Shown here: piece by piece, positions 37,269 to 45,175 of the stretch | Position numbering within the stretch: position 1 is the stretch's first letter | Layout of the letters: every line of letters starts with the position of its first letter | Assembly (NCBI GenBank): GCA_963798795.1 | Contig: CAWCUZ010000001.1 | Coordinates: 2,542,001-2,606,000, forward strand | Length of the DNA stretch: 64,000 nucleotides | Reading direction: 5' to 3' | Source: CAWCUZ01 sp963798795 | Lineage (GTDB): Bacteria > Acidobacteriota > Vicinamibacteria > Vicinamibacterales > SCN-69-37 | Made by a program: the position numbers and the translations under genes | Notes under the pieces: generated by a model | What the model was told of the DNA's origin: nothing | Databases searched by the model: none | What the model saw: the letters and a program-made list of their open reading frames with translations, nothing else

Positions 37269-38206
37269 TTACAATGTTCTTAACGAATCGTGGACCTGGC
37301 AACTCTGCAGCAGCACCCGGAACTCCCGTGGCGCCAGTCCCAGCACGGTTTGGAAGTCCCGGACGAGCTGGCTCGGGTATTCGTACCCGGCCTGATACGC
37401 AATTTGACCGACCTGCTCGCGGGTTGCCGCGAGGGCCAACGCGACCCGCCGGACAACCAGGGCGCGGCGGCAGTCGACGAGTGTCCGGTCGACCGCTCGC
37501 GCGAGGGCGACCGACACCTGTCGCGGCGGCACGGCGAGGGCCGATGCCACCACGGTCAGGTCAGGGCCGGGCCAGCCTGCGCCGGCCGCCTCGATGTGGG
37601 CCAGCACCTGGGCCGCCAGTCCGCTCACGCGCCGCTCCGCGCACGCCCGGTCCATGAGCGTGACGGCGTCAAGGAGGGCGGCCGCGCGGGATTCGCCGGC
37701 TTGCAGGAGCCTCAGCGATTCAGCGCCGGCAAGGTACTCCTTCGCCGACGCCCGCCGATCGGCCACGAGTCGCGCCAACGCACGTGACAGGGCGCCCGCG
37801 AAACGTTCGTCGACGGCGATCTCTTCCCCGATTCGGACGGCCGACGTCCCGAGCCGCAGGAGTTCGGCGGCGTGCCGAACCCGGACAGCACGATCGCCGG
37901 GTAGTGGAGCTGCGACTCGCGCAGGCGACGCAGCACGTCGAGTCCGCGCCCGTTCTCGAGCACCAGGTCAATCACCACGAGGTCGTACCCGGCTGCGGAC
38001 GCGAGCCGCAGACCCGAGTCGGCGTCCGGCACCCAGTCCACCTGCCATCCGGCTTGCTCGACGTACTGAATCAGAACGGCAATGCCGTCCGGGTCATCGT
38101 CGATCCACAGAATCCGGCCGGCGCCGAGCCCGTGACCGCCGGCCTCGCAGGCGCCGCGCCGACCCACACGGCGGCTGCGCAGGTCGCGCGGTAGTGAATC
38201 GCGCAT
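37269..38206 (-). CDS. Response regulator with AraC-type DNA-binding domain (one frameshift)
   Basis: The receiver domain reads RILWIDDDPDGIAVLIQYVE, then DLVVIDLVLENGRGLDVLRR (phospho-acceptor Asp) and YPAIVLSGFG. A one-base break at about 37876 must be corrected to continue into the linker (ELLRLGTSAVRIGEEIAVDE) and the AraC-type helices (VASALAVPPRQVSVALARAV and VGQIAYQAGYEYPSQLVRDF). The reconstructed length is ~312 residues. The ATG at 38206 and the next ~10 codons are encoded by a copy of the coxB-tail repeat; GTG 38167 is an alternative. No histidine kinase is nearby. It is placed to control the Cys-rich peptide block. Confidence 0.75.
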
Positions 38207-38260
38207 TGAGGATCTGGCGATCTGGCGATTGAGGATTGATTGGAGGTTGGGTGATTGGAG
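38179..38260. repeat. Copy of coxB tail plus GATTG repeat
   Basis: About 78 bases match 27102-27182 (the coxB 3' end and following GATTG tract) with about two mismatches. On the minus strand it supplies the start codon and first residues of the response regulator. Confidence 0.9.
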
Positions 38261-38328
38261 GATTGCCTGATTCGAAGAACGCGGCGCCTGTGCCTGTCGG
38301 CAGCAGCAGGATCCCGAATCGCCGGGCC

Positions 38329-38895
38329 TCACGCCTGGCGGAAGGCTCGCTGCAGCAGGTCGCGCACGCCGAGCGGCTGCGCCCAGCGTTCGAGATAGCC
38401 CCGGTCGAGTCCGGGCCCGGAGATGCGAACGATGCCGAGCACGTCGCGCCACTGCCGATCGGAGATGTCGCCGCCCTCCCTGAACCAGACGAGCTTGCGC
38501 AGCAGGCTGTCCTCGGCCGTCGCGGCAAACAGACTGGCGCCCTCGCCGACGTTGACGCGAACCCGGCGGGCGAACTCGCTTCGGTCGAACGCCGACGTCC
38601 CGCGCATGAACAGATCGACCTTCAGCACGAGCGGCAGAAAGTAGATCTGATACGTCCGGCCGAGCCGCACCGCTTCGAGGAGCTCCCGGTCGACGACGAA
38701 CCCGGGACCGAGCCGGTCGATCAAGGCCGACACGTGCGCCGGTTCGAGACGGACGGAGAAGTCGATGTCGTTGGTGGACCGCGGCTCGCCGTGAAGCGAG
38801 CTCGCCAGACTGCCGCCGAGCGTGTACTCGACGCCAAGCTCCTCGAGCACGGCGGCGATCCGCACCGCCACGCCGTATTCGTCGAGATCACCCAC
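38329..38895 (-). CDS. Nucleotidyltransferase-like protein (AbiEii/DUF6036-like)
   Basis: A protein of about 188 residues. The core EYTLGGSLASSLHGEPRSTN DIDFSV has the GGS and DxD signature of the nucleotidyltransferase fold, followed by LVLKVDLFMRG (third acidic residue) and EDSLLRKLVWFREGGDISDR. Such proteins act as the toxin half of abortive-infection or toxin-antitoxin pairs. The start at GTG 38895 overlaps the small upstream gene by 8 bases, supporting a pair. The frame is open to 38955, but that part overlaps the upstream gene. Confidence 0.7.
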   Translation of the reverse strand: MGDLDEYGVAVRIAAVLEELGVEYTLGGSLASSLHGEPRSTNDIDFSVRLEPAHVSALIDRLGPGFVVDRELLEAVRLGRTYQIYFLPLVLKVDLFMRGTSAFDRSEFARRVRVNVGEGASLFAATAEDSLLRKLVWFREGGDISDRQWRDVLGIVRISGPGLDRGYLERWAQPLGVRDLLQRAFRQA

Positions 38896-39154
38896 GGACC
38901 GAGCGGAGCCGCGGAGCGAGCCGGCGCGCCACGGCCGGGCCGTACAAGCGGGCAATCAGCTCGAGCTCGACCGCGTCCGGACTGGCGTCAGGCCGGCTCA
39001 GGCGAATCCCTGCCCGGGCGCACGCCCGCACGGCCCGGCCAAGAGAGACGACCCTCCGAGCCCGCTCGGCGGGGGTCAGACGGGCGAGCCCGTCGAAATA
39101 CCTGGCCCGCGCGTCGGGGGCGGTGTCGAGCATCTCGCCAAACCGGTCGTCCAC
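38888..39154 (-). CDS. Small partner protein of the nucleotidyltransferase (putative antitoxin)
   Basis: An 88-residue, charged, mostly helical protein (DDRFGEMLDTAPDARARYFD, LTPAERARRVVSLGRAVRAC). It ends with an Arg-rich tail and overlaps the nucleotidyltransferase start. Small helical proteins in this position are commonly the antitoxin or regulator of such pairs. I recognise no named family. The ATG at 39154 is the only start before the conserved-looking region. Confidence 0.6.
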   Translation of the reverse strand: MDDRFGEMLDTAPDARARYFDGLARLTPAERARRVVSLGRAVRACARAGIRLSRPDASPDAVELELIARLYGPAVARRLAPRLRSVRG

Positions 39155-39278
39155 GTGCCCATCCTACAACGCGCGGCTCGGGACTCGGGGCCATCCCTGC
39201 CGCCTCGGTGCTCGCCAGACGCGGAACCTCTGGCGATCCGGCGATTGAGGAGTGATTGCGGCGTGCTACGCTGCCGAC

Positions 39279-39716
39279 ATGGAACCGCCGCGGCGGGACG
39301 AGACAGATTCGCTGGTGCGCCTGCGGCAGGCGCTGGCGTCGGCCCCGCCGTCGGGCGTCGTGTCCGTGTATGCGTTCGGGAGCGTTCCGGAGGGCCGGCC
39401 GCATCGCGAGAGCGACCTGGACATCGGCGTCCTCTTCGACTGGGCCGCCTACCCGACGGCCAGGGCGCGGTTCGAGGCCGAGCTCGATCTGCGCGTGACC
39501 CTTTCGCCGGCTGTGGTCGGACGGGAGCTGGATCTGGTGGTGCTCAACGACGCGCCGCCGCTCCTGGGGCGGCACATCGTCCGCGGCACGCGCGTGTTCC
39601 TGGCCGACGCCGAGGCCGATCATGCGTTCCAGCGCGACGTCCAGTTGCGGGCGGCGGATCTCGAGCCGTTCATCCGCCGCATGCGCGCGGACCTTCGGGC
39701 CAGCCTCCACCGATGA
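39279..39716 (+). CDS. mntA: MntA-type nucleotidyltransferase antitoxin
   Basis: A 145-residue minimal nucleotidyltransferase. The signature is complete: GS at 34-35 (YAFGSVPEGR) and D46/D48 in ESDLDIGVLF, with ELDLVVLND as the third acidic strand. In the known type VII systems MntA adds AMP to a tyrosine of the HepT toxin and so silences it. The stop overlaps hepT (ATGA at 39713-39716). The ATG at 39279 is preceded by an AT-richer tract with GATTG sequence. Confidence 0.88.
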   Translation: MEPPRRDETDSLVRLRQALASAPPSGVVSVYAFGSVPEGRPHRESDLDIGVLFDWAAYPTARARFEAELDLRVTLSPAVVGRELDLVVLNDAPPLLGRHIVRGTRVFLADAEADHAFQRDVQLRAADLEPFIRRMRADLRASLHR

Positions 39717-40117
39717 CCTTCCTGATCGAACGGCTGGCCGACCTGCGGCGACACGTCGAGCATCTGAAGGGCCTGTGCGGCCGCGTCACCAGCGGGGCGG
39801 ATTTGGAGCGGGACCTGTCGCTCCACAACGACGTCCTGTTCTCACTGCTGACCGTCTGTCAGCTCGTCATCGACATCGCGGGCGAACTGGCCGGGCGGCG
39901 CGGCGAACGGTTCGACGATTACACCGGCGCCATCCGCGCACTTGGCCGCGACTCCCGCTTTCCGGCCGAGCTCGTGCGGGCGCTGGAACGGCTGCCCGGG
40001 TTTCGCAACGTGCTGGTGCACGAATACGTGGCGCTGGATCTCAACCGCGTCGTCGACGCCATGAATCGCCTTGGTCCCGTCGAGGAGTTCCTGCGTATCG
40101 TCAGTGCGATGGAGTGA
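39713..40117 (+). CDS. hepT: HepT-type HEPN ribonuclease toxin
   Basis: A 134-residue all-helical HEPN protein with the diagnostic R-x4-H-x-Y motif: R98, H103, Y105 in RNVLVHEY. In the family this site cleaves RNA and Y105 is the AMPylation target of MntA. Length and operon order (antitoxin first, ATGA overlap) match the described MntA-HepT modules. No frame problem and all key residues present, so the pair should be functional. Confidence 0.9.
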   Translation: MTFLIERLADLRRHVEHLKGLCGRVTSGADLERDLSLHNDVLFSLLTVCQLVIDIAGELAGRRGERFDDYTGAIRALGRDSRFPAELVRALERLPGFRNVLVHEYVALDLNRVVDAMNRLGPVEEFLRIVSAME

Positions 40118-40141
40118 GGACCGCCCTGCGGGCCGAGGTGA

Positions 40142-40558
40142 CTAGTCACTTCCTGCCGGCCAGACTTCGAGGTCCAGTCCGGGAATGCGCCTGAAATCCC
40201 GGACGTTCACCGTCACCATCGTGTGCCCGCCCGCGATCGATTGCGCCGCCAGCCACAGAGCGTGCGCGCCGACCGCTTTGCCGGCGGCCGCGAGTTCCGC
40301 CCAGAGCCGGGCGTGGGCCCGCGCCGCAGCCAGGTCGATTTCAAGCGACGGCAGTCGAGCCAGGACGCCTTCGACCCACGCTTCGCGCCGCGCGCGCCGC
40401 GCGGCGGTCGTCGCCCGGTGCACGCCGTGCAGCAACTCGCTCGCCGTGATGACGGAGCAGAGGACGCCGACCTGTTCGCGGCCGCGAATCAGCCGGTCCA
40501 GGTCGAGTGCGCCGCGCTCGAATTCAATGAGGACCGAGGCGTCGATCAGGAATCCCAC
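40142..40558 (-). CDS. PIN-domain ribonuclease toxin (VapC-like)
   Basis: A 138-residue PIN protein. Acidic residues appear at D6 (FLIDASVLIEFERG), in ITASELLHGVHRA (E), near VGAHALWLAAQSI and in VTVNVRDFRRIPGL (D). The usual second aspartate of the third motif is replaced around VGAHALW, so one metal ligand may be lacking. Its start overlaps the upstream antitoxin by 13 bases. VapC toxins cut specific tRNAs or rRNA; the target here is unknown. Confidence 0.85.
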   Translation of the reverse strand: MGFLIDASVLIEFERGALDLDRLIRGREQVGVLCSVITASELLHGVHRATTAARRARREAWVEGVLARLPSLEIDLAAARAHARLWAELAAAGKAVGAHALWLAAQSIAGGHTMVTVNVRDFRRIPGLDLEVWPAGSD

Positions 40559-40815
40559 GGCGACCTGATCGGCCGGAGTTTCCGGCGCCCCGCGCGCAGG
40601 GCCCGGGCCATCCCCGCCGCCTCGGCGCGCCCCAGCCGCGGGATCTCCGCCAGCGTCGCCCGGAGGCGTCCGGCGGGAATCCCTTGCGGCGCGGGCACCA
40701 GGGCCGCGACGACGTGACCGCCACGGACGAGTTCGACCCGCTCTCCGCGGACGGCGACCCGCGTCACGATCGCGCTGAAATTCCTGGCGACCTCGGTGAC
40801 CGACCGGCGGGGCAT
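40546..40815 (-). CDS. Phd/YefM-like antitoxin of the PIN pair
   Basis: An 89-residue protein. The N-terminal half (RRSVTEVARNFSAIVTRVAV RGERVELV, RGGHVVAALVP) is the Phd/YefM DNA-binding fold. The basic C-terminal half (AGMARALRAGRRKLRPIRSP) would wrap the toxin. It overlaps the PIN gene and lies first in the pair, as expected for an antitoxin that represses its own operon. Confidence 0.85.
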   Translation of the reverse strand: MPRRSVTEVARNFSAIVTRVAVRGERVELVRGGHVVAALVPAPQGIPAGRLRATLAEIPRLGRAEAAGMARALRAGRRKLRPIRSPWDS

Positions 40816-40856
40816 GGAATCAGATTATCAGATTCCTGTCGTGGCTGCGGGGCGCC

Positions 40857-40940
40857 CTACCGCACCGCGATGCCGATCTCGCGCGTCGCCGTGTGCTTGC
40901 CGTCGTCCGCGACGAGGCGCAGACGATACGGACATGCCGC
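40857..40940 (-). pseudogene. C-terminal remnant of an unidentified protein
   Basis: The minus strand encodes CPYRLRLVADDGKHTATREI GIAVR and a stop, a plausible end of a beta-sandwich domain. Upstream it runs straight into the antisense of the duplicated formate dehydrogenase fragment. A rearrangement therefore seems to have removed the rest of this gene. Confidence 0.5.
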
Positions 40941-41117
40941 CAGGCGTCGTGGCAATACGACCGCGACGCCGACGGGCAGGTTCGCCGCGACGCGACGCTG
41001 GCGCATCCGCGCTGCGTGTATCAGCACCTCGTCCGCCACTTCGCGCACTACACGCCGGAGATGGTGGAGCGCGCCTGCGGCATCCCGCGCGCGGAGTTCG
41101 AGGATCTGGCCGAGCGC
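40941..41117. repeat. Duplicated internal fragment of the formate dehydrogenase gene
   Basis: These 177 bases match 43100-43276 with two mismatches, in the same orientation. They encode the same residues (ASWQYDRDADGQVRRDATLA to AEFEDLAER) with no start, no end and no flanking homology. The stretch from 40816 to 41194 contains only this fragment, the remnant above and a small hairpin. Confidence 0.95.
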
Positions 41118-41150
41118 GACGGCGGGCTGAACTGGAGTGATTGACTATCA

Positions 41151-41172
41151 AGAGTGCCTCAAGGGGCACTCT
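41151..41172. other. Perfect 8-bp hairpin
   Basis: AGAGTGCC and GGCACTCT pair around a TCAAGG loop. No T-run follows, and it lies 23 bases before the next start codon. It could be a regulatory leader hairpin. I do not see a tRNA. Confidence 0.5.
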
Positions 41173-41194
41173 GCGATTGGGCGAGGTGCCGGGT

Positions 41195-41380
41195 ATGCGC
41201 CGAGTTTTGGTGATTGGTGAATTGGGATTCTGGTGCGCCGGTATTGCCGTCTTGGGTACCTATTCGACGTCTGTGGCGCAGGCCGATTTGCGCCTGTGGG
41301 CTGCATTGGGCCGCCTGCAAGAGGTCCGACCCCCGGTAGCCGGGCGGTCCCCGTTGCTGAACGGGGGTTTTTTATCGTGA
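41195..41380 (+). CDS. Short exported peptide or truncated gene overlapping a terminator
   Basis: A 61-residue frame with a ribosome-site-like GAGGTG and a hydrophobic start (RRVLVIGELGFWCAGIAVLG) ending in a possible cleavage site VAQA. The last ~17 residues are encoded by two hairpins and a T-run that form a terminator. The native C-terminus may therefore be lost, or the gene may be very short. Low GC resembles the 31-37 kb island. No family recognised. Confidence 0.4.
   Translation: MRRVLVIGELGFWCAGIAVLGTYSTSVAQADLRLWAALGRLQEVRPPVAGRSPLLNGGFLS
41332..41373 (+). terminator. Rho-independent terminator
   Basis: A small hairpin (CCCGG TAG CCGGG, 41332-41344) is followed by a 7-bp stem CCCCGTT/AACGGGG with a GCTG loop (41349-41366), a G and six T. 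It is the clearest intrinsic terminator in the window. Confidence 0.85.
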
Positions 41381-41411
41381 GCCCCAGGCACCAGAAGAAG
41401 TTCAGTCAAAC

Positions 41412-41846
41412 GTGCCGGTTCTGGCGCTTATTGGTAGCGGCCCCGATTGTCTGGTCTGCAACGAAGCCATTTCTATCTGGCGATCGGGCCTCGCGCGGAT
41501 GCCGGCCGGACGCATCGCGATCTGGAGAATTGATGCTTCGAGCCAGGATTCGAGTGGGACTGGATTTGCACGGTCGGCGCCGCTCGGCCGTCAATTGACG
41601 GTGCGGACTGTTGGCAAGTTCGCGGCCGCCACGGGCATTCAGTCGGTGCCTATGGCTGTCGGAGTTGGGCGGTCAGGTCAGATGCTGTGTGCCGTCAAGG
41701 GAATTCCAGCTGCCGCGGCGGTTCGAGAGTGTCTTGGCAGGCTTCTCAGGGATCCGCCGCCCGGAAGCTTGTTTGTTAGCGTCGGGGCCGGCGCGGTGCC
41801 CCTCCTAGGCAGTGAAGAAGCCGAAGCCTGCGCGTTTGCGAAGTAG
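41412..41846 (+). CDS. Thioredoxin-fold protein with CLVC motif
   Basis: A 144-residue protein. VPVLALIGSGPDCLVCNEAI carries the CxxC site (C13, C16) at the end of the first strand. RIAIWRIDASSQDSSG is the second strand and GIQSVPMAVGVGRSGQML carries the cis-proline (SVPM). The start is taken as GTG 41412, 12 bases after GAAGAAG; the frame is open back into the terminator. It may have lost a signal peptide, because the preceding residues (EPQAPEEVQSN) look like a mature-protein linker. Low GC resembles the 31-37 kb redox island. The 281 bases to the next gene contain nothing I recognise. Confidence 0.5.
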   Translation: MPVLALIGSGPDCLVCNEAISIWRSGLARMPAGRIAIWRIDASSQDSSGTGFARSAPLGRQLTVRTVGKFAAATGIQSVPMAVGVGRSGQMLCAVKGIPAAAAVRECLGRLLRDPPPGSLFVSVGAGAVPLLGSEEAEACAFAK

Positions 41847-42127
41847 CTCGTCCTGGTCATCCGCAGCTCCTTCCCGTCCATTGGGGTGAATGAGCGATAC
41901 GCTCGCTAACCCGCTCGTACCTCGAGCGCGGGACGCAGAGTACAAGCCCGTCCAACCGTGCGTGCCGATTTGGGGCACACCGCTTATCAGGGGTATCGGG
42001 CGGCATTGCGGCAGCCTTGGCTGCCATCGGGTCGTGCCGCTCGATGCCTGAGCCGCTCGGAGGGCCATCGGCGTCCGAACGCCCAAAGCCCAACGCCGAG
42101 AGCCGACAGCCCGGCTACAATCCGCAC

Positions 42128-45100
42128 ATGCCGATCCTCCGCTGGCCCGCCCTCCGCCAACTCGTCACGTTCACCAACGGCACCGGCGCCGAGGCGATGT
42201 CGGCCCGGACGGAATCGCTGGCGCCGCGGACCGAAGGCGCCGAGGTCGCGCGCTCGGTGTGCCCGTACTGCGCGGTGGGATGCGGCCAGCTCGTCCACCA
42301 TCGTGACGGGCGACTCGTCGCGATCGAAGGCGACCCCGAATCCCCCATCTCCGCCGGCCACCTGTGCCCGAAGGGCGCGGCCAGCCACGAGCTGCTGACC
42401 CATGCCGGGCGCGTGACCACCGTGAAGTACCGCGCGCCGTTCGCGACCGAGTGGCAGACGCTCGACCTCGAGACCGCCATGGACATGGTCGCCGACCGCG
42501 TGTGGGACACGCGCGCGCGCGGGTTCGCCGCCGACCGCGACGGCCTGCCGCTGATGCAGTGCACGAACCTCGCGCACCTGGGCGGCGCCACGCTCGACAA
42601 CGAAGAGAACTACCTCATCAAGAAGCTGTTCGCCGGCGGCCTCGGGATGGTGGCCGTGAGCAACCAGGCCCGGATATGACACAGCTCCACGGTGCCCGGT
42701 CTGGGCACCTCGTTCGGGCGCGGCGGCGCGACGACGGCGCAGCAGGATCTGCTGAACGCGGACGCCATCCTCATCGTCGGATCCTCGATGGCCGAGGCGC
42801 ACCCGGTCGGCTTCCGCTTCGTCGTCCAGGCGCGTGAGCGCGGCGCGCTCGTCATCCACGTCGATCCGCGGTTCAGCCGCACGTCGGCGCTCGCCGACAT
42901 CTGGCTGCCGCTGCGCGCCGGCTCCGACATCGTGTTCTTCGGCGGCCTCGTCAACTGGGTGCTCACGCACGAGCGCGCGTTCCGCGAGTACGTCGTGGCG
43001 TACACGAACGCCGCGGTGCTGATTCGCCAGGACTTCAAGGGCCCGGATGAACTCGACGGCCTGTTCTCCGGCTGGGATCCGGACGCGCGCCGGTACGACC
43101 AGGCGTCGTGGCAATACGACCGCGACGCCGACGGACAGGTTCGCCGCGACGCGACGCTGGCGCATCCGCGCTGCGTGTATCAGCACCTCGTCCGCCACTT
43201 CGCGCGCTACACGCCGGAGATGGTGGAGCGCGCCTGCGGCATCCCGCGCGCGGAGTTCGAGGATCTGGCCGAGCGCTACACCGCGTGCTCCGGCCCCGAT
43301 CGTACGGCGACGATCTGCTACGCCGTCGGCCTGACGCAGCACTCGGTCGGCGTGCAGATCATCCGCACGGCCGCCATCCTGCAGCTCCTGCTCGGCAACG
43401 TCGGCCGGCCCGGCGGCGGCATCCTGGCGCTGCGCGGGCACGCGTCGATTCAGGGCTCCACCGACATCCCCACGCTCTACGACCTGCTGCCCGGCTACCT
43501 GCCGATGCCGGCGTTCGGCCCCGACACGGCCACGCTCGGCCGCTACGTCGCGCGCCACCGCGCCGCCACCGGCTGGTGGGGCCACTTCGACAAGTACATC
43601 GTCAGCCTGCTGAAGGCGTGGTACGGCGACGCGGCCGCACGCGAGAACGACTTCGGCTTCGGGTGGCTCCCCCGGATCAGCGGCGACCACTCGCACCAGG
43701 GCTACTGGCTCGAGATGGCCGACGGGCGCATCGACGGCCTGTTCGTGATGGGCCAGAACCCGGCCGTCGGTGCGCCGAACGCCGCGCTCGAGCGGCGCGC
43801 GCTCGCGAAATTGAAGTGGCTGGTGGTGCGCGACATGGTGGAGATCGAGACGGCGACGTTCTGGAAGGATGTCCCCGTCCCCGGGTCTGAAGACCCGGGG
43901 CTCCATCGGTCGGGCGACGCTGGACGCGAGGTCGCAACCGAAGTGTTTTTCTTCCCCGCGGCGGGGCATGCGGAGAAGGACGGCTGCTTCACGAATACGC
44001 AGCGGCTGATCCAGTGGCACGAGAAGGCGGTGGATCCGCCGGGCGATTGCCGGAGCGACGGGTGGTTCGTGTATCACCTCGGGCGGCGGCTGCGGGCGAA
44101 GGCCGCGGCGGATGCGAATCCGGTCAACGACGGCCTGCGTGCGCTCACGTGGACGTACCCGACCGTCGGCCCGCACGACGAGCCGGACGCCGAAGCGATA
44201 CTCCGCGAGATCAACGGTTGGCGCGTCGCCGACCGGCAGCAGGTGAACGGCTTCACCGATCTCGCCGCCGATGGGTCCACGGCGTGCGGCTGCTGGATCT
44301 ACTCCGGCGTGTTCCAGGCCGACGAGGTGAACCGCGCGCGCACGCGCGCGGCGCGCGGCTTCTACGGCCACGGCTGGGGCTACGCGTGGCCCTCGGATCG
44401 GCGCATCCTCTATAACCGCGCGTCCGCGCGGCCGGACGGCGCGCCGTGGAGCGAGCGCAAGAAGCTCGTGTGGTGGGACGCCACGGCCGGCGAATGGACC
44501 GGCCTCGACACGCCGGACTTCCCGCGCACGAAAGCGCCCGGCTACACGCCGCCCGCCGATGCGCGCGCCGAGGCCGCCATCCGCGGCGACGCGCCGTTCT
44601 TCATGCACAGCGACGGTCTCGGCTGGCTGTGGGTCCCGACCGGGCTCGCCGACGGTCCGCTGCCCGCGCACTACGAGCCGCTCGAGTCGCCCGTCGTGAA
44701 TCTGCTCTACCGCCAGCAGACGAACCCGGCGGCGCACTCGCTCGCACGCGACGACAACCGCTGGGCCCGCTCGCCCGACCCGCAGTTTCCGCACGTGCTG
44801 ACGACGTACCGGCTGACGGAGCACCACACGGCCGGCGGAATGTCGCGCACGCTGCCGACGCTGGCGGCGCTGCAGCCGGCCCTGTTCTGCGAGATCTCGC
44901 CGGAACTGGCGGCCGGCGTCGGCATCCAATCCGGCCAGCGCGTGCGCATCGTCACCGCCCGGGGCGTCATCGAGGCGAACGTGCTCGTGACGCCGCGCAT
45001 CCGTCCGCTGACGGTGGACGGCGACACCGTGCACCAGGTCGCGCTGCCGTGGCACTTCGGCCCGACCGGCCTCGCCGCAGGCGACGTGGTCAACGACCTG

Positions 45101-45175
45101 ATTGCGATGTCGGAAGAGCCGAACGTGCGCATCATGGAAGCCAAGGCGCTGCTCTGCCGGATCGAGGCGGTCTGA
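42128..45175 (+). CDS. fdnG: Formate dehydrogenase catalytic subunit, selenoprotein
   Basis: A molybdopterin enzyme oxidising formate to CO2, 1,015 residues if the in-frame TGA at 42677-42679 is read as selenocysteine (residue 184). The context NQARI-U-H-SSTVPGLGTSFGRG aligns with NQARV-U-H of E. coli FdnG. A SECIS hairpin follows at the right distance. The N-terminal [4Fe-4S] ligands are C45, C48, C52 and C80. No twin-arginine signal is visible, so it may face the cytoplasm. A 27-base hairpin repeat is inserted in frame after FWKDV (43881-43907). The C-terminal dinucleotide-binding domain is intact. It overlaps the beta subunit start by one base. Confidence 0.93.
42677..42709 (+). promoter_or_regulatory. 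UGA selenocysteine codon with bacterial SECIS hairpin
   Basis: Eleven bases after the UGA begins a perfect 7-bp stem GGTGCCC/GGGCACC (42691-42697, 42703-42709) with the loop GGTCT. The GGU of the loop starts 18 bases after the UGA, as in E. coli fdhF, and GGUCU is the SelB-recognised loop sequence there. Reading the UGA as stop would leave a 183-residue fragment. Confidence 0.92.
43881..43907. repeat. CCGGGTCTGAAGACCCGG hairpin repeat inside fdnG
   Basis: The 27-base sequence CCGGGTCTGAAGACCCGGGG CTCCATC also occurs at 49583-49609 upstream of the M61 peptidase. Here it is read in frame as PGSEDPGLH between TFWKDV and EVATEVFFFP. Confidence 0.95.

Noticed and set aside
41141..41180. Possible tRNA-Sec near the selenoprotein gene
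   Set aside because: Only a simple 8-bp hairpin is present. There is no cloverleaf, no TCA anticodon loop and no TpsiC arm.
42677..42679. TGA in fdnG as a nonsense mutation
   Set aside because: Its exact position matches the catalytic selenocysteine of FdnG, and a SECIS hairpin follows at canonical spacing.
41987..45055. Thousand-codon minus-strand frame opposite fdnG
   Set aside because: It has no recognisable domain and a His/Arg/Val-rich antisense composition. The plus strand encodes formate dehydrogenase with cofactor motifs.
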